A stretch of DNA of 14,795 bases from JBIOJM01 sp044450785 (GTDB lineage: Bacteria > Planctomycetota > Planctomycetia > Isosphaerales > Isosphaeraceae): contig JBIOJM010000260.1 of NCBI GenBank assembly GCA_044450785.1, positions 1 to 14,795 on the forward strand, read 5' to 3'. A model generated the notes under the pieces. That model had not been told where the DNA came from. It did no database searches and was given only the letters and a program-made list of their open reading frames with translations. Below are positions 7,309 to 14,556 of the stretch, one piece after another; position 1 is the first letter of the stretch, and every line of letters begins with the position of its first letter. The position numbers and the translations under genes are program-made.

Positions 7309-7608
7309 GGGCGCAGCCTCCTCGCTCGGCAAAACCCGGGCTGCTCGCCAGCGCGCCGGCTCGGTTTCGAGCGCGGGGCAGGGCCATCCCGGGCATCAAG
7401 TCTACGGAACTCGGGCATTCGTCTTGATTTTTCATGCACATCGAGTTCCAAACTTAACGATTTCGGGTCGATCCGGGCAAGAGGGTCGTCCGACTCGTTG
7501 GTGCGGAAAAGGGGATAAGGCCAATTACGCGGGCACAAGGAACTCGGTTCGCGAGGCGATCGAACGAACCTGATTATTGGACTTATCCCCTTTTCGGACC
7601 CAGACCGA
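7309..7608. other. 300-nt spacer between AsmA-like and transketolase genes
   Basis: No gene is supported here. It contains the Shine-Dalgarno site of the transketolase N-subunit (7317-7322), a long inverted repeat (7506-7595), and about 180 nt with nothing I recognise. A weak promoter-like pair on the minus strand (TTGCCC, 17 nt, TTAAGT) lies around 7450-7485, but it matches consensus poorly. A 96-codon minus-strand frame across it overlaps the transketolase start and looks like chance. Confidence 0.5.
7506..7595. repeat. Long imperfect palindrome (22-bp inverted repeat, 46-nt spacer)
   Basis: GAAAAGGGGATAAG (7506-7519) is matched perfectly in reverse complement at 7582-7595. Extending inwards, the arms 7506-7527 and 7574-7595 match at 20 of 22 positions. 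The arm sequence is more A+T-rich than its surroundings. There is no obvious flanking duplication and no coding capacity. It begins 13 nt after the stop codon of the AsmA-like gene on the minus strand, so it could fold in the RNA as an operon-end hairpin, or be a dispersed palindromic element. Confidence 0.75.
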
Positions 7609-10600
7609 TCACTGCGGCTGTCGCTCGACTTGGCCCCGGCCCAGCGCCCTGAGCATCTCGCTGAACAGCGGGAGGGCCTCGATGTCGGGAAGTGGGTTCG
7701 CCGGCGTCCCCTTCACGCGGGCGATCAAGAATGGCGTACTGGCCTCGCGAGTGAAATCGCTCAGCAGGGGGAAGTGGAATCGATCTCGGCCCCACAGGAC
7801 GTTGAGTCGAAGGTCAAGGTTACCCTGAGGGTCCATTGTCCCCTTGCCCAGCAGGGTGAAGGCGTTGCCCGTGAATTTGATCGGGTCGAACGTCGTCGCA
7901 CCGTGTGCGATTCTGAATACGACGTCGGCCGAGTCGAACGCTGTCTTGCCCGGAGTGCGCGGCCGGTCGGGCGTGGCGATGTTCAAGTTGGCGAAGCGGT
8001 TGACCACGTTGGCCAACCGCAGCACGGGGGGGAGCTCGCCCAAATCCCCCTGGGTGATGTGGGCATCGCCGCGACCATCGAGATTCCGGACGTCGCTGCC
8101 CTGGCCGTTGAGCTCGATCTGGGCGTTGATACTGCCGCTGTAGGACTGCCGGCCCGGGATCGTGTGGGCGTATTCCTGGAGCTTGGCTCCCTGGATCGAC
8201 AGGGCCGCGTGGTAGCGCGGCGCCGCGTCGAGTCGGATCCAGCACTCATCGCGGGCCAGAATCTCACCCTTCAGGAAGACGCCGCTGATGCTGTCGAGCT
8301 GCGCCACCCCATTCTTGATGTGGAACGGCGAGACGACCTGCGTGATCTGCTGGCCCAGCAAGCTGACGCTGTCGAGCTTCAAGATCCCTTGAACCTCGAG
8401 CACCTTGCCGTTGGACCAACCGCTCACGTGGTCGAGCTGGCCTTGGATGTGCTCCAGCGGGATCCCCGTCTTGACCGTGTTGTCGTTGAAAACGACCAGG
8501 GTGTTCTTCCACTGGCACCAGGCCGGCACCCCTTGCACGCCCGTCCAGCCGATCTGGAGGTCGCCGCGGGCTCGGAAGGTATGGCCGTCGTCCAGCCTGA
8601 GGGCGAACTGCGCCATCAAGGGGGGCATCTTCTTGCGGAGATCCGCGTCGAAACGGATCGCGTCGACCCAGAGCTCGTTGACGCTCAGCTCAAACCGGCC
8701 GGAGTCCTCGAGGAAAACCGTCCCACGCGAAAACTTGACCGGCGCGCCGCGAAAGTTGAAGTTCACATCGTGCATGGTCACCTTGCCGTCGTCGAAGACG
8801 AACCGACCGCGCACGTCCTCCATCGGCAGCTCGATGGTGCCGCCGGGGTCAAGGGGGGGCTGAGGAGATCGGGTGACCTCGAGGCGCACGTTTGACTCCG
8901 GCCGGGGCGCAATCACGATATGAGTATGGTCCGGGCGACCCGGCATGACGTGCACCTCGGCCTCGACGTCGCTGGTGCCTGATGGGTTGATCGTCGGCCA
9001 GCTCTTGCGCCAGGCTGGAGGGAGCGCCTCTCTCAGCTCGCCGCTGAAGGGCAATTCTTGGGCTTGCAGGTACACGTCGATCTTGAGCGGATCGTCGCCG
9101 TTGCGCAGCTTCGGCCGGCGTAGCTTTTCGACACTCCCGCTGGCTGTGATGGTCGCCTGACTATTCTTTCCTCTCATGTTCTTGAACACCCACTGATCGG
9201 GGTGGACCTCCAGCCGGCCCCTCAGGTTGCGGATCGGGTAGGGCAACCGGTCCCAGGTGATCTCGCACCCCTCTCCCAGGTCGATCTCCGCGTCGATCGC
9301 CAGCTCTCCCTCGGGGCGGGCATTGGGGCCGGACATCGGCTTGCGGTCCACCTTGGCGTGGGCTTTGACCACCCCTTTGGGGCGGAACTGATCGACAACC
9401 CTTTGCACGTCAGGAGGCATCGCCTTCCGGAGCACGTCATCGATCGGCAAGGTCTCGGCCTGGATATCGAGCTTGACCACCGCATCGTCGCCAGGGTCCT
9501 GGATCGTTCCGGCCAGTCGCATCGGTTTGCCGCCGACCAAGGTTTGCAGGTCGACGGTCAGCATCTTCTGTACCAGGCTCAGCCGGCCGGTCAGGTGGTC
9601 GAGCGGATAGGGAAAATAGCGGTAGACCGCGGCGACGTCCGTGCAGAAGACCGTCGTGCTCACGTCGACCGGTTGGCCGGCACGACCGCGGACCACGTGC
9701 AACGCGGCGCTGACGCGCCCGCGGGGTTTGAACACATCCCAGAGATCGTCGTACTCGGGCGGCGTCTTGTCGCGAAGCCGCTGATCGAGCTCCAGATCGA
9801 TGAGGCCGACGCGCAGGTCGAGCGGCCCATGCGTCGGGTCGTCGATCCCGAGCGTCCCCTCGGCACGCAGAATCGTTTGGCCGTTAGATCCCCGGGCGTG
9901 CTTGATCGTCACCACGCCGTCCTCGATGCCGATCAGCGCCGAGAGGTCATTGACGCGAAACGGCAGCTTGGGGCACTCCCAAACCCCCTCGCGCATCTGG
10001 GCCAGCGCCTGATAGCGCAAGCGTCTGCCGGGCGCGGCCGTGGGGTCGTAGCAGAACTGGTCCAGCTCGACGTCGACCACTCCGTTATTGAGGGCCATCG
10101 CCTGAACCGCCGGGCGTAACTCTCGCGGGATCCGCCTGCGCAAGGTTTCGGAAAGCGTCAGCCCGAATAGCTTGCCGTCGAGCGTGACGCGTCCCGTGAT
10201 CATGTCGACCGTGCCGTTGAGCGTGAGCCGATCGAACAGATCTCCTCGGGCCGACCCCTCAAATATGAGTCGGCCCGGGCCGTCAACAGCCGCCTTGATC
10301 TTGAGCTCCACGTCGCGCAGGATCGCCGGACTGCGGCCGCCGCCATTGCCGGTCTTCGCCGGCGCCGGCGAGGGCAAGGGCGATGACGCCGACGGCGCCG
10401 GCGCGCCCGGCTTGCGGCCTGAGCCAACGCCAGGGACGTTCGTCTCGCCGGAGGCAAGGGATGACAGCGCGGGGCCGGCCGGCGCCGCGACGGACGTCGA
10501 CGCCGGTTCTTCCTCGGGGGTCAGCTCGAGCGTCGCTCCCCGGATGGAGATCGGCGGTGTTTCGATCCACGGGGCCGGCCAGGGGTTGGCCAGCAGGCCC

Positions 10601-10998
10601 TCGAGGTTCCACGTCCCGTCCCGGCGGCGCCGGAGTCGCAACGTCGGCTGGCCGACATCCACATTGCGAACCTCCAGATGGCCCTTGAGCAGCTTCCGCG
10701 GGTTGATCCGGATGTGCAACCACGGGACCTTCAACGCCTCAAAACTCACCCCATCGATCTGCTGGCGCAACTGAAGATCGCGAAACACCACCTCGCCAGC
10801 CCACAGACTGGGCCGTACACGCCCTGGATCGAGGATCGAATGAGGGAAATACCGGATCGCGTGCTCCCGGATCAGTCGCGCAACGCTCTCGCTGTTGGTC
10901 AAGTTCCAGTACGCGAACCAGAGCCCGCCGGCCAAGATCGACAAGCACAACACGAACCCCCAGAACACGACTTTCGCCACGCGGCGGCCGATGCGCAT
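7609..10998 (-). CDS. Large AsmA-like envelope protein
   Basis: 1129-residue protein with one N-terminal membrane helix (about 9-31, after MRIGRRVAK) and a long, mostly beta-strand body facing the periplasm. It has the alternating amphipathic repeats of the AsmA/TamB/YhdP superfamily, and the last ~200 residues (ITQGDLGELP, FKFTGN-like and TMDPQGNLDLRLNVLWGRD) resemble the AsmA C-terminal domain. Proteins of this group span the envelope and are thought to carry phospholipids in a hydrophobic groove. Residues 163-223 form a Pro/Ala/Ser/Gly low-complexity insert. An ATG at 11046 overlaps the upstream stop codon as ATGA, but the ATG at 10998 has GGAGGT 8 nt upstream and starts just before the membrane helix, so it is preferred. 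Membership is clear; lipid transport is inferred from the family. Confidence 0.85.
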   Translation of the reverse strand: MRIGRRVAKVVFWGFVLCLSILAGGLWFAYWNLTNSESVARLIREHAIRYFPHSILDPGRVRPSLWAGEVVFRDLQLRQQIDGVSFEALKVPWLHIRINPRKLLKGHLEVRNVDVGQPTLRLRRRRDGTWNLEGLLANPWPAPWIETPPISIRGATLELTPEEEPASTSVAAPAGPALSSLASGETNVPGVGSGRKPGAPAPSASSPLPSPAPAKTGNGGGRSPAILRDVELKIKAAVDGPGRLIFEGSARGDLFDRLTLNGTVDMITGRVTLDGKLFGLTLSETLRRRIPRELRPAVQAMALNNGVVDVELDQFCYDPTAAPGRRLRYQALAQMREGVWECPKLPFRVNDLSALIGIEDGVVTIKHARGSNGQTILRAEGTLGIDDPTHGPLDLRVGLIDLELDQRLRDKTPPEYDDLWDVFKPRGRVSAALHVVRGRAGQPVDVSTTVFCTDVAAVYRYFPYPLDHLTGRLSLVQKMLTVDLQTLVGGKPMRLAGTIQDPGDDAVVKLDIQAETLPIDDVLRKAMPPDVQRVVDQFRPKGVVKAHAKVDRKPMSGPNARPEGELAIDAEIDLGEGCEITWDRLPYPIRNLRGRLEVHPDQWVFKNMRGKNSQATITASGSVEKLRRPKLRNGDDPLKIDVYLQAQELPFSGELREALPPAWRKSWPTINPSGTSDVEAEVHVMPGRPDHTHIVIAPRPESNVRLEVTRSPQPPLDPGGTIELPMEDVRGRFVFDDGKVTMHDVNFNFRGAPVKFSRGTVFLEDSGRFELSVNELWVDAIRFDADLRKKMPPLMAQFALRLDDGHTFRARGDLQIGWTGVQGVPAWCQWKNTLVVFNDNTVKTGIPLEHIQGQLDHVSGWSNGKVLEVQGILKLDSVSLLGQQITQVVSPFHIKNGVAQLDSISGVFLKGEILARDECWIRLDAAPRYHAALSIQGAKLQEYAHTIPGRQSYSGSINAQIELNGQGSDVRNLDGRGDAHITQGDLGELPPVLRLANVVNRFANLNIATPDRPRTPGKTAFDSADVVFRIAHGATTFDPIKFTGNAFTLLGKGTMDPQGNLDLRLNVLWGRDRFHFPLLSDFTREASTPFLIARVKGTPANPLPDIEALPLFSEMLRALGRGQVERQPQ

Positions 10999-11006
10999 CG
11001 TTCCGG

Positions 11007-11017
11007 ACCTCCCTCCT
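11007..11017 (-). promoter_or_regulatory. Strong Shine-Dalgarno deciding the AsmA-like start
   Basis: GGAGGT (minus strand, 11012-11007) preceded by another AGGAGG core (to 11017) sits 8 nt before the ATG at 10998. The alternative ATG at 11046 has only AGGA directly abutting it, too close for normal use. Confidence 0.7.
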
Positions 11018-11042
11018 GGAGTAGGTTGGAGCAATTCTTGCT

Positions 11043-12437
11043 TCATTCCTGCGATTTTCGCACGACGGCCACACGCCTTCGCCGGGCGCTTGGCACCAGC
11101 GTCGTCAATCCGATTGCCGCCAGGCCCAGAGCGGACATCTCGCCGGGAATTCGATAACGCATTGAGCTCGCGAAGACGACATGCAGCGCGCAAAAATAGA
11201 GCAGCGGACCGCCGAGTAGCACCAAGGCACGCGGATCGCGGCGGCGGTCCCAGGCGCCGAGCGCCAAGAGCGCGAAGATGGGCAGCTCCACGACCGCGCT
11301 GGCAATGGCCAGGGCCCGTGAGCGGAACTCCTCGGCATTGGGCCACGGGCTCCAGTAGCGACCCAGCTTCACGACCGCCAGCTCGAGCACGCGCCACGGA
11401 TGCTCGCGCGCAAAGGAGACCGCTTGCCGTGTCAGCCTGGCATCCTGATCCTGCTCATCGAGCGGCCAGATGTCGGGATCGCCCAGGTACGCCATGTCGC
11501 TGGCGCCGGTCGCCTCGGGGTTGAGCCCGTCGTAGAGGCTGGCCCCCAGCCAGAGGGCCGTGGGGACGAACCTGCCGTAGATCCGCGCATTTCGAACCCA
11601 CCAGGGCCCGATGACGAGCGCGACGCCCAGCACGCAGACCAGGGCATTGCGCGTCGTCGCGGCCCGGCCCCGGCGATCGCCTAGCTTGGTAACCACCCAG
11701 ATCGCCAAGACGATTGGTACGAACAACGCCCACGACGGGCGCACCAGAATCGCCGCGCCGGCGGCGCCGCCGCTGGCCAGCCCGATCAAGTGCTTCCTCC
11801 AGCCCGCGGTCGCGGTCGAGCGACCGGGCTCGTCCCAGAGGACTGCCAGGCCCCAGAGCGCAGCGAGCATCAGCGGCTCGAAAACCGCTTCGGATAATAT
11901 AAGAGACGACATGAAGATGTAATAAGGATTGAGCGCGGCCATCGCCGCGGCGACCAGCGGTACGGTCCACCCGCGTGGAGCGGCCGTCTCATCGCGACCA
12001 GCCGGCTGGCTCATGGCCAGGATCTGCCGCGTCAGGCCGTACACCAGGTAGACGCTCGCGGCTCCGAGCGCCGCCTGGACTAGCCGGACGGCCAGCGTCC
12101 GCTCGCCGAAGAGGGCGTGACAGGCCGCCAGGATCAGGGGATAGCCGGGCGTGCGCAGCGCGTAATGAGGGATGTCGCCCCACTCCACGATTTCGTAGGG
12201 AGCCCCCGTGCGGATCGTCCGAGCCAGTTGCCAGTAGATCGCGGTATCCGGAAACACGCACAACCGATTCGGTCCCCCGCGCCGGACGTAAAGCTCGACC
12301 AGGTCGGCGGCCAGGACGCGCAGCCCCAGCGCAACCGCCAGCACAAGTGCCAGCGAGGCCAACCCGGCCAGCGCATCTCTCCAGCCCCGGACGCGCGGCG
12401 GTGGGGGAACGGGATCCGGAGGGGTCGGCTCGGCCAT
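11043..12437 (-). CDS. GT39/ArnT-like membrane glycosyltransferase
   Basis: 464-residue polytopic membrane protein. A short Pro-rich cytoplasmic tail is followed by a first helix at about 21-44. The first periplasmic loop has the FPDTAIYWQLART motif with Asp64, the acidic residue position conserved in the ArnT/PMT (GT-C fold) superfamily. RTPGYPLILAACHALFG follows, a common second signature, and about nine further hydrophobic segments continue to the C-terminus (helices around VYLVYGLTRQ, VPLVAAAMAAL, LFVPIVLAIWVV, ALVCVLGVALVIG, PIFALLALGAW and LLYFCALHVVF). These enzymes transfer a sugar from a polyprenyl-phosphate donor to lipid or protein; donor and acceptor are unknown here. The ATG has GGGAG about 9 nt upstream and a promoter further up. 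The stop overlaps an ATG of the AsmA-like frame, suggesting co-transcription. Confidence 0.85.
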   Translation of the reverse strand: MAEPTPPDPVPPPPRVRGWRDALAGLASLALVLAVALGLRVLAADLVELYVRRGGPNRLCVFPDTAIYWQLARTIRTGAPYEIVEWGDIPHYALRTPGYPLILAACHALFGERTLAVRLVQAALGAASVYLVYGLTRQILAMSQPAGRDETAAPRGWTVPLVAAAMAALNPYYIFMSSLILSEAVFEPLMLAALWGLAVLWDEPGRSTATAGWRKHLIGLASGGAAGAAILVRPSWALFVPIVLAIWVVTKLGDRRGRAATTRNALVCVLGVALVIGPWWVRNARIYGRFVPTALWLGASLYDGLNPEATGASDMAYLGDPDIWPLDEQDQDARLTRQAVSFAREHPWRVLELAVVKLGRYWSPWPNAEEFRSRALAIASAVVELPIFALLALGAWDRRRDPRALVLLGGPLLYFCALHVVFASSMRYRIPGEMSALGLAAIGLTTLVPSARRRRVAVVRKSQE

Positions 12438-12478
12438 GCGCGGCCACTCCCTTCGCTGGCTCCGTTCGACGCGTGCGT

Positions 12479-12494
12479 GAAGAAAGGATTCTTC
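12479..12494 (-). other. Small hairpin in the glycosyltransferase leader
   Basis: GAAGAA (12479-12484) and TTCTTC (12489-12494) form a perfect 6-bp stem with a 4-nt loop in the predicted 5' untranslated region. It is A+T-rich and weak, and its role is unknown. Confidence 0.3.
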
Positions 12495-12529
12495 CCGAAT
12501 CGCCGGAATGGCGACCGAGTCGCGCCCGG

Positions 12530-12558
12530 ATCGTATGCCAAAGGCACTGAACCGTCAA
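12530..12558 (-). promoter_or_regulatory. Sigma70-like promoter of the glycosyltransferase-AsmA operon
   Basis: On the minus strand, TTGACG (12558-12553) is separated by exactly 17 nt from TACGAT (12535-12530). The -35 box matches the consensus at 5 of 6 positions and the -10 at 4 of 6. The predicted transcription start near 12523 leaves a leader of about 85 nt. The insertion sequence lies just upstream, its target duplication ending about 20 bp from the -35. Confidence 0.65.
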
Positions 12559-12577
12559 CCACAATCGAAAGAGGTGT

Positions 12578-12586
12578 TTCTGGCGG
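12578..12586 (+). repeat. Left target-site duplication of the insertion sequence
   Basis: TTCTGGCGG here is repeated exactly at 14332-14340, immediately outside the two terminal inverted repeats. A 9-bp duplication is what I recall for the ISKra4 subgroup. Confidence 0.9.
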
Positions 12587-12605
12587 GGGTGCACGTCAGC
12601 TTTTG
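12587..12605 (+). repeat. Left terminal inverted repeat of the insertion sequence
   Basis: 19 bp, a perfect reverse complement of 14313-14331. Confidence 0.95.
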
Positions 12606-12716
12606 CGCGTGTCGGTGGAGAGGTGAAATCGTCAATGGGAGAATTCCAGATTCGTTGGTAATGTGCGACGGCTTTGGAGCTTTGAAGAACCGTCTTTGCC
12701 AGGGAGGGACACGCTC

Positions 12717-13088
12717 ATGGATGGAGCGACGGCCGCGCTGAAGGAGAAATTGAACCGGCTGCTCAAAGAAGCGGCCCAGGTCTCGGTGGCTCTCGATCGT
12801 GGCGACGGTACGATCACCGGGGTTCCCCATTATTCCGTGATCGAAGCGCGGGCTCACGAACTCGGACAGCAGCTCAGTCGTGAGATTCAAACCCGACAGA
12901 TGGGGGAACTGACCGCGGGGCGGATGGCCACAGCCCCCTGCCCGAAATGCCGAGTTCGTTGCGAGCTCGACTTCAAGCAACGCACGGTGACCTCGATCGA
13001 CGGCCCTGTCGAGGTCCAGGAGTTGCAAGGTTATTGCCCGGCCTGCCGCCGGGCCTTTTTCCCCCGACAGAGAGACGCTGGGGTTTGA
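12717..13088 (+). CDS. ISKra4-type transposase, N-terminal frame
   Basis: 123-residue frame holding the N-terminal part of the transposase: an acidic/basic helical start (LKEKLNRLLKEAAQ) and a zinc-finger-like pair of CxxC motifs, CPKC at about 75-78 and CPAC at about 109-112, likely for DNA end binding. GGGAGGG at 12702-12708 lies 8 nt before the ATG, which is why this start is preferred over an upstream GTG at 12663. After ACRRAFFP the frame runs into an unrelated tail (RQRDAGV) and stops. The family sequence resumes in the +1 frame: dropping one base at the T5C5 run (13056-13065) gives AFFPDRETLGFDARELTP and a continuous protein of 534 residues to 14322. The shift could be programmed, a recent indel, or a sequence error. 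Confidence 0.85.
   Translation: MDGATAALKEKLNRLLKEAAQVSVALDRGDGTITGVPHYSVIEARAHELGQQLSREIQTRQMGELTAGRMATAPCPKCRVRCELDFKQRTVTSIDGPVEVQELQGYCPACRRAFFPRQRDAGV
13056..13065 (+). promoter_or_regulatory. T5C5 run, frameshift site between transposase frames
   Basis: TTTTTCCCCC followed by GA. In the first frame it reads TTT TTC CCC CGA; a +1 slip at CCC.C gives GAC next and restores the transposase reading. A homopolymer pair is also a classic site of indel error. Confidence 0.5.
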
Positions 13089-13107
13089 TGCCCGCGAACT
13101 GACACCC

Positions 13108-14322
13108 TTGCTGATCCAGCGGATGACATTCGCGGCGGCGGAAACGCGGTCGTTCCATCGGGCTGAGTTGGTGATGAGACACGTGGGTGACCAGCCGGTG
13201 TCGGCCAAGACGATCGAGCGTGTCGTGCACGACGTCGGTTGGGAACTGGCCGAGCGTCGTGATGCCGACCCCAAGACCGCCGACGCCTTGGCCAAGCGTC
13301 CCGAGATTCCCCCGGACTTGGCCGTCGTCGAGTGCGATGGGGGACGGATTCGCACCCGCGAGCCAGGGCATGGTCCGGGCGTGCACCGCACCACGGAGGG
13401 CTGGCGCGAAAACAAGAACGCCTGTCTGATCCGCGCCCAGCGCAAGACATTCGGCCACGATCCCCAGCCAGAACCGCCGGAGTGTTTCTGCGATCCCAAG
13501 CACGTGGCCAAGATCGCCGAGACCGAGGCCTTGTCGGTCGCCGCGCCGCGTGCCGCTTCGTCCCCCGAAGTGACCGTCAATGAGAGCCTCGATACGGCGT
13601 TGCCGCTGGACGACGCCGACTGGCGTCCCAAGCGACTGGTGCGTACGGTCCTCAGCAGCCTGGCGGCTTCCAAAGACTTCGGCAAGCAAATGGCGCGGGA
13701 AGCGAAACGGCGACGGTTCTTCGAGGCCAAGGCGAGAGCGTTCTTGGGCGACGGTCTGCCCTGGAACTGGTCAATCTGGAAAGCGCACTTCCCTGACTTC
13801 ACAGCGATCCTCGATTTCATTCATGTGCTGAGTTACTTATTCGTAGCGGCGAAGGCGGTGCACCAGGACCCCGAGGAGGCCTGGAGCCAGTACGTGGTGT
13901 GGATGCGCGGCTGCTGGCAAGGGGAGGTGACGCAGGCGCTGGAGGAATTGCGGCACTGGCAGACCAGACTGGGTGAGCCTCCCCCAAAAGCATCCGACAC
14001 CGACCCGCGCTCGATCGTTGCCACGACGATCACCTACTTGGAGAACAACCAGAATCGGATGCATTACCCGGAGTATCGCCGGCAGGGCCTGCCCGTAACC
14101 ACGGCGTGGATGGAATCACTGGTGAAGGAAGTCAATTACCGGGTGAAAGGGACGGAGATGTTCTGGAACGACCCCGAGGGGGCTGAGGCCATCCTCCAGG
14201 TGCGGGCGGCTGCCCTGTGCGACGATGAACGCCTGGTCAAACATCTACGCACTCGCCCTGGGCACCCTTTCACCCGTCGCCCCAAAATCCGCAAAGTGAC
14301 AGCAGAAAAAAACAAAAGCTGA
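13108..14322 (+). CDS. ISKra4-type transposase, C-terminal catalytic frame
   Basis: Second frame of the transposase, 404 residues from a TTG at 13108. The coding reading really begins at about 13066, directly after the frameshift site, because the codons before the TTG read DRETLGFDARELTP as in the family. It carries the RNase H-like DDE domain: VVECDGGRIRTRE with Asp77, ILDFIHVLSYLF with Asp236, and MESLVKEVNYRVKGTE with a catalytic Glu near 336-341. No Shine-Dalgarno or ATG fits independent translation, so expression by frameshifting from the first frame, or inactivity, is more likely. The TGA stop (14320-14322) lies inside the right terminal inverted repeat. Confidence 0.85.
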   Translation: MLIQRMTFAAAETRSFHRAELVMRHVGDQPVSAKTIERVVHDVGWELAERRDADPKTADALAKRPEIPPDLAVVECDGGRIRTREPGHGPGVHRTTEGWRENKNACLIRAQRKTFGHDPQPEPPECFCDPKHVAKIAETEALSVAAPRAASSPEVTVNESLDTALPLDDADWRPKRLVRTVLSSLAASKDFGKQMAREAKRRRFFEAKARAFLGDGLPWNWSIWKAHFPDFTAILDFIHVLSYLFVAAKAVHQDPEEAWSQYVVWMRGCWQGEVTQALEELRHWQTRLGEPPPKASDTDPRSIVATTITYLENNQNRMHYPEYRRQGLPVTTAWMESLVKEVNYRVKGTEMFWNDPEGAEAILQVRAAALCDDERLVKHLRTRPGHPFTRRPKIRKVTAEKNKS

Positions 14323-14331
14323 CGTGCACCC
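14313..14331 (+). repeat. Right terminal inverted repeat of the insertion sequence
   Basis: 19 bp, the exact reverse complement of 12587-12605, overlapping the end of the transposase frame. Confidence 0.95.
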
Positions 14332-14340
14332 TTCTGGCGG
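14332..14340 (+). repeat. Right target-site duplication of the insertion sequence
   Basis: TTCTGGCGG, identical to 12578-12586. Confidence 0.9.
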
Positions 14341-14365
14341 TCAACAACGAGTCCTACGAGAGTGC

Positions 14366-14458
14366 GGAAACGACAGGCGCGAGGCCGCGCGCCGACTCGA
14401 ACTGGGCCTCTCGTCCCCCTACCGCAAACTCGAGGAGCTCGGCATTCGCCTGTCCTGA
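14366..14458 (+). pseudogene. Remnant resembling a Fis-type HTH C-terminus
   Basis: This frame, ending with TGA at 14456-14458, reads GNDRREAARRLELGLSSPYR then KLEELGIRLS. It closely resembles the C-terminal Fis-family helix-turn-helix of NtrC-type sigma54 activators, whose usual form is GNRREAARRLGLSRRTLYRKLEELG. Small insertions and deletions appear to have altered the turn region. Nothing upstream, even across the joined insertion site, looks like the rest of such a regulator. I take it as a decayed 3' fragment; chance resemblance is possible. Confidence 0.5.
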
Positions 14459-14506
14459 TCTGAGGACGAGAGTGAGGATTCAGGGCGCCCTCACCGACGA
14501 TTCAGG

Positions 14507-14512
14507 TACAAT
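14507..14512 (+). promoter_or_regulatory. Possible -10 box before the ATPase-like gene
   Basis: TACAAT lies about 45 bp upstream of the ATG at 14557. It is the same hexamer as at the candidate HEAT-gene promoter. No clear -35 is present. Confidence 0.3.
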
Positions 14513-14556
14513 ACTGCTCGTTGCGAGTCCCGGATAGCAGAGGCGAGAACGCGGTT

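Larger units (their letters stand above)
12587..14331 (+). mobile_element. Complete ISKra4-family insertion sequence, 1745 bp
   Basis: The ends are perfect 19-bp inverted repeats: GGGTGCACGTCAGCTTTTG at 12587-12605 and its reverse complement at 14313-14331. Both ends start with GGG, as in ISKra4-family elements, and the 9-bp direct repeat TTCTGGCGG flanks both sides exactly. Inside are two overlapping-phase frames that together make one ISKra4-type transposase. Identical ends and duplications argue for recent insertion. It has landed in the region upstream of the glycosyltransferase operon, next to a decayed Fis-type sequence, and disrupts no recognisable intact gene. Confidence 0.93.

Noticed and set aside
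7248..7538. 96-codon minus-strand frame in the transketolase leader
   Set aside because: It overlaps the transketolase start in another phase, crosses the inverted repeat, and has no recognisable feature.
7630..8895. 421-codon plus-strand frame opposite the AsmA-like gene
   Set aside because: Antisense shadow; the minus-strand frame has a membrane helix, a good ribosome site and AsmA-like features.
10999..11397. N-terminal extension of the AsmA-like frame by over 100 codons
   Set aside because: It overlaps the glycosyltransferase gene, is Arg-rich and unstructured, and lacks a ribosome site, whereas the start at 10998 has a strong one.
12555..13820. 421-codon minus-strand frame across the transposase
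   Set aside because: It crosses the insertion boundary and the inverted repeat and lies opposite a recognisable transposase.
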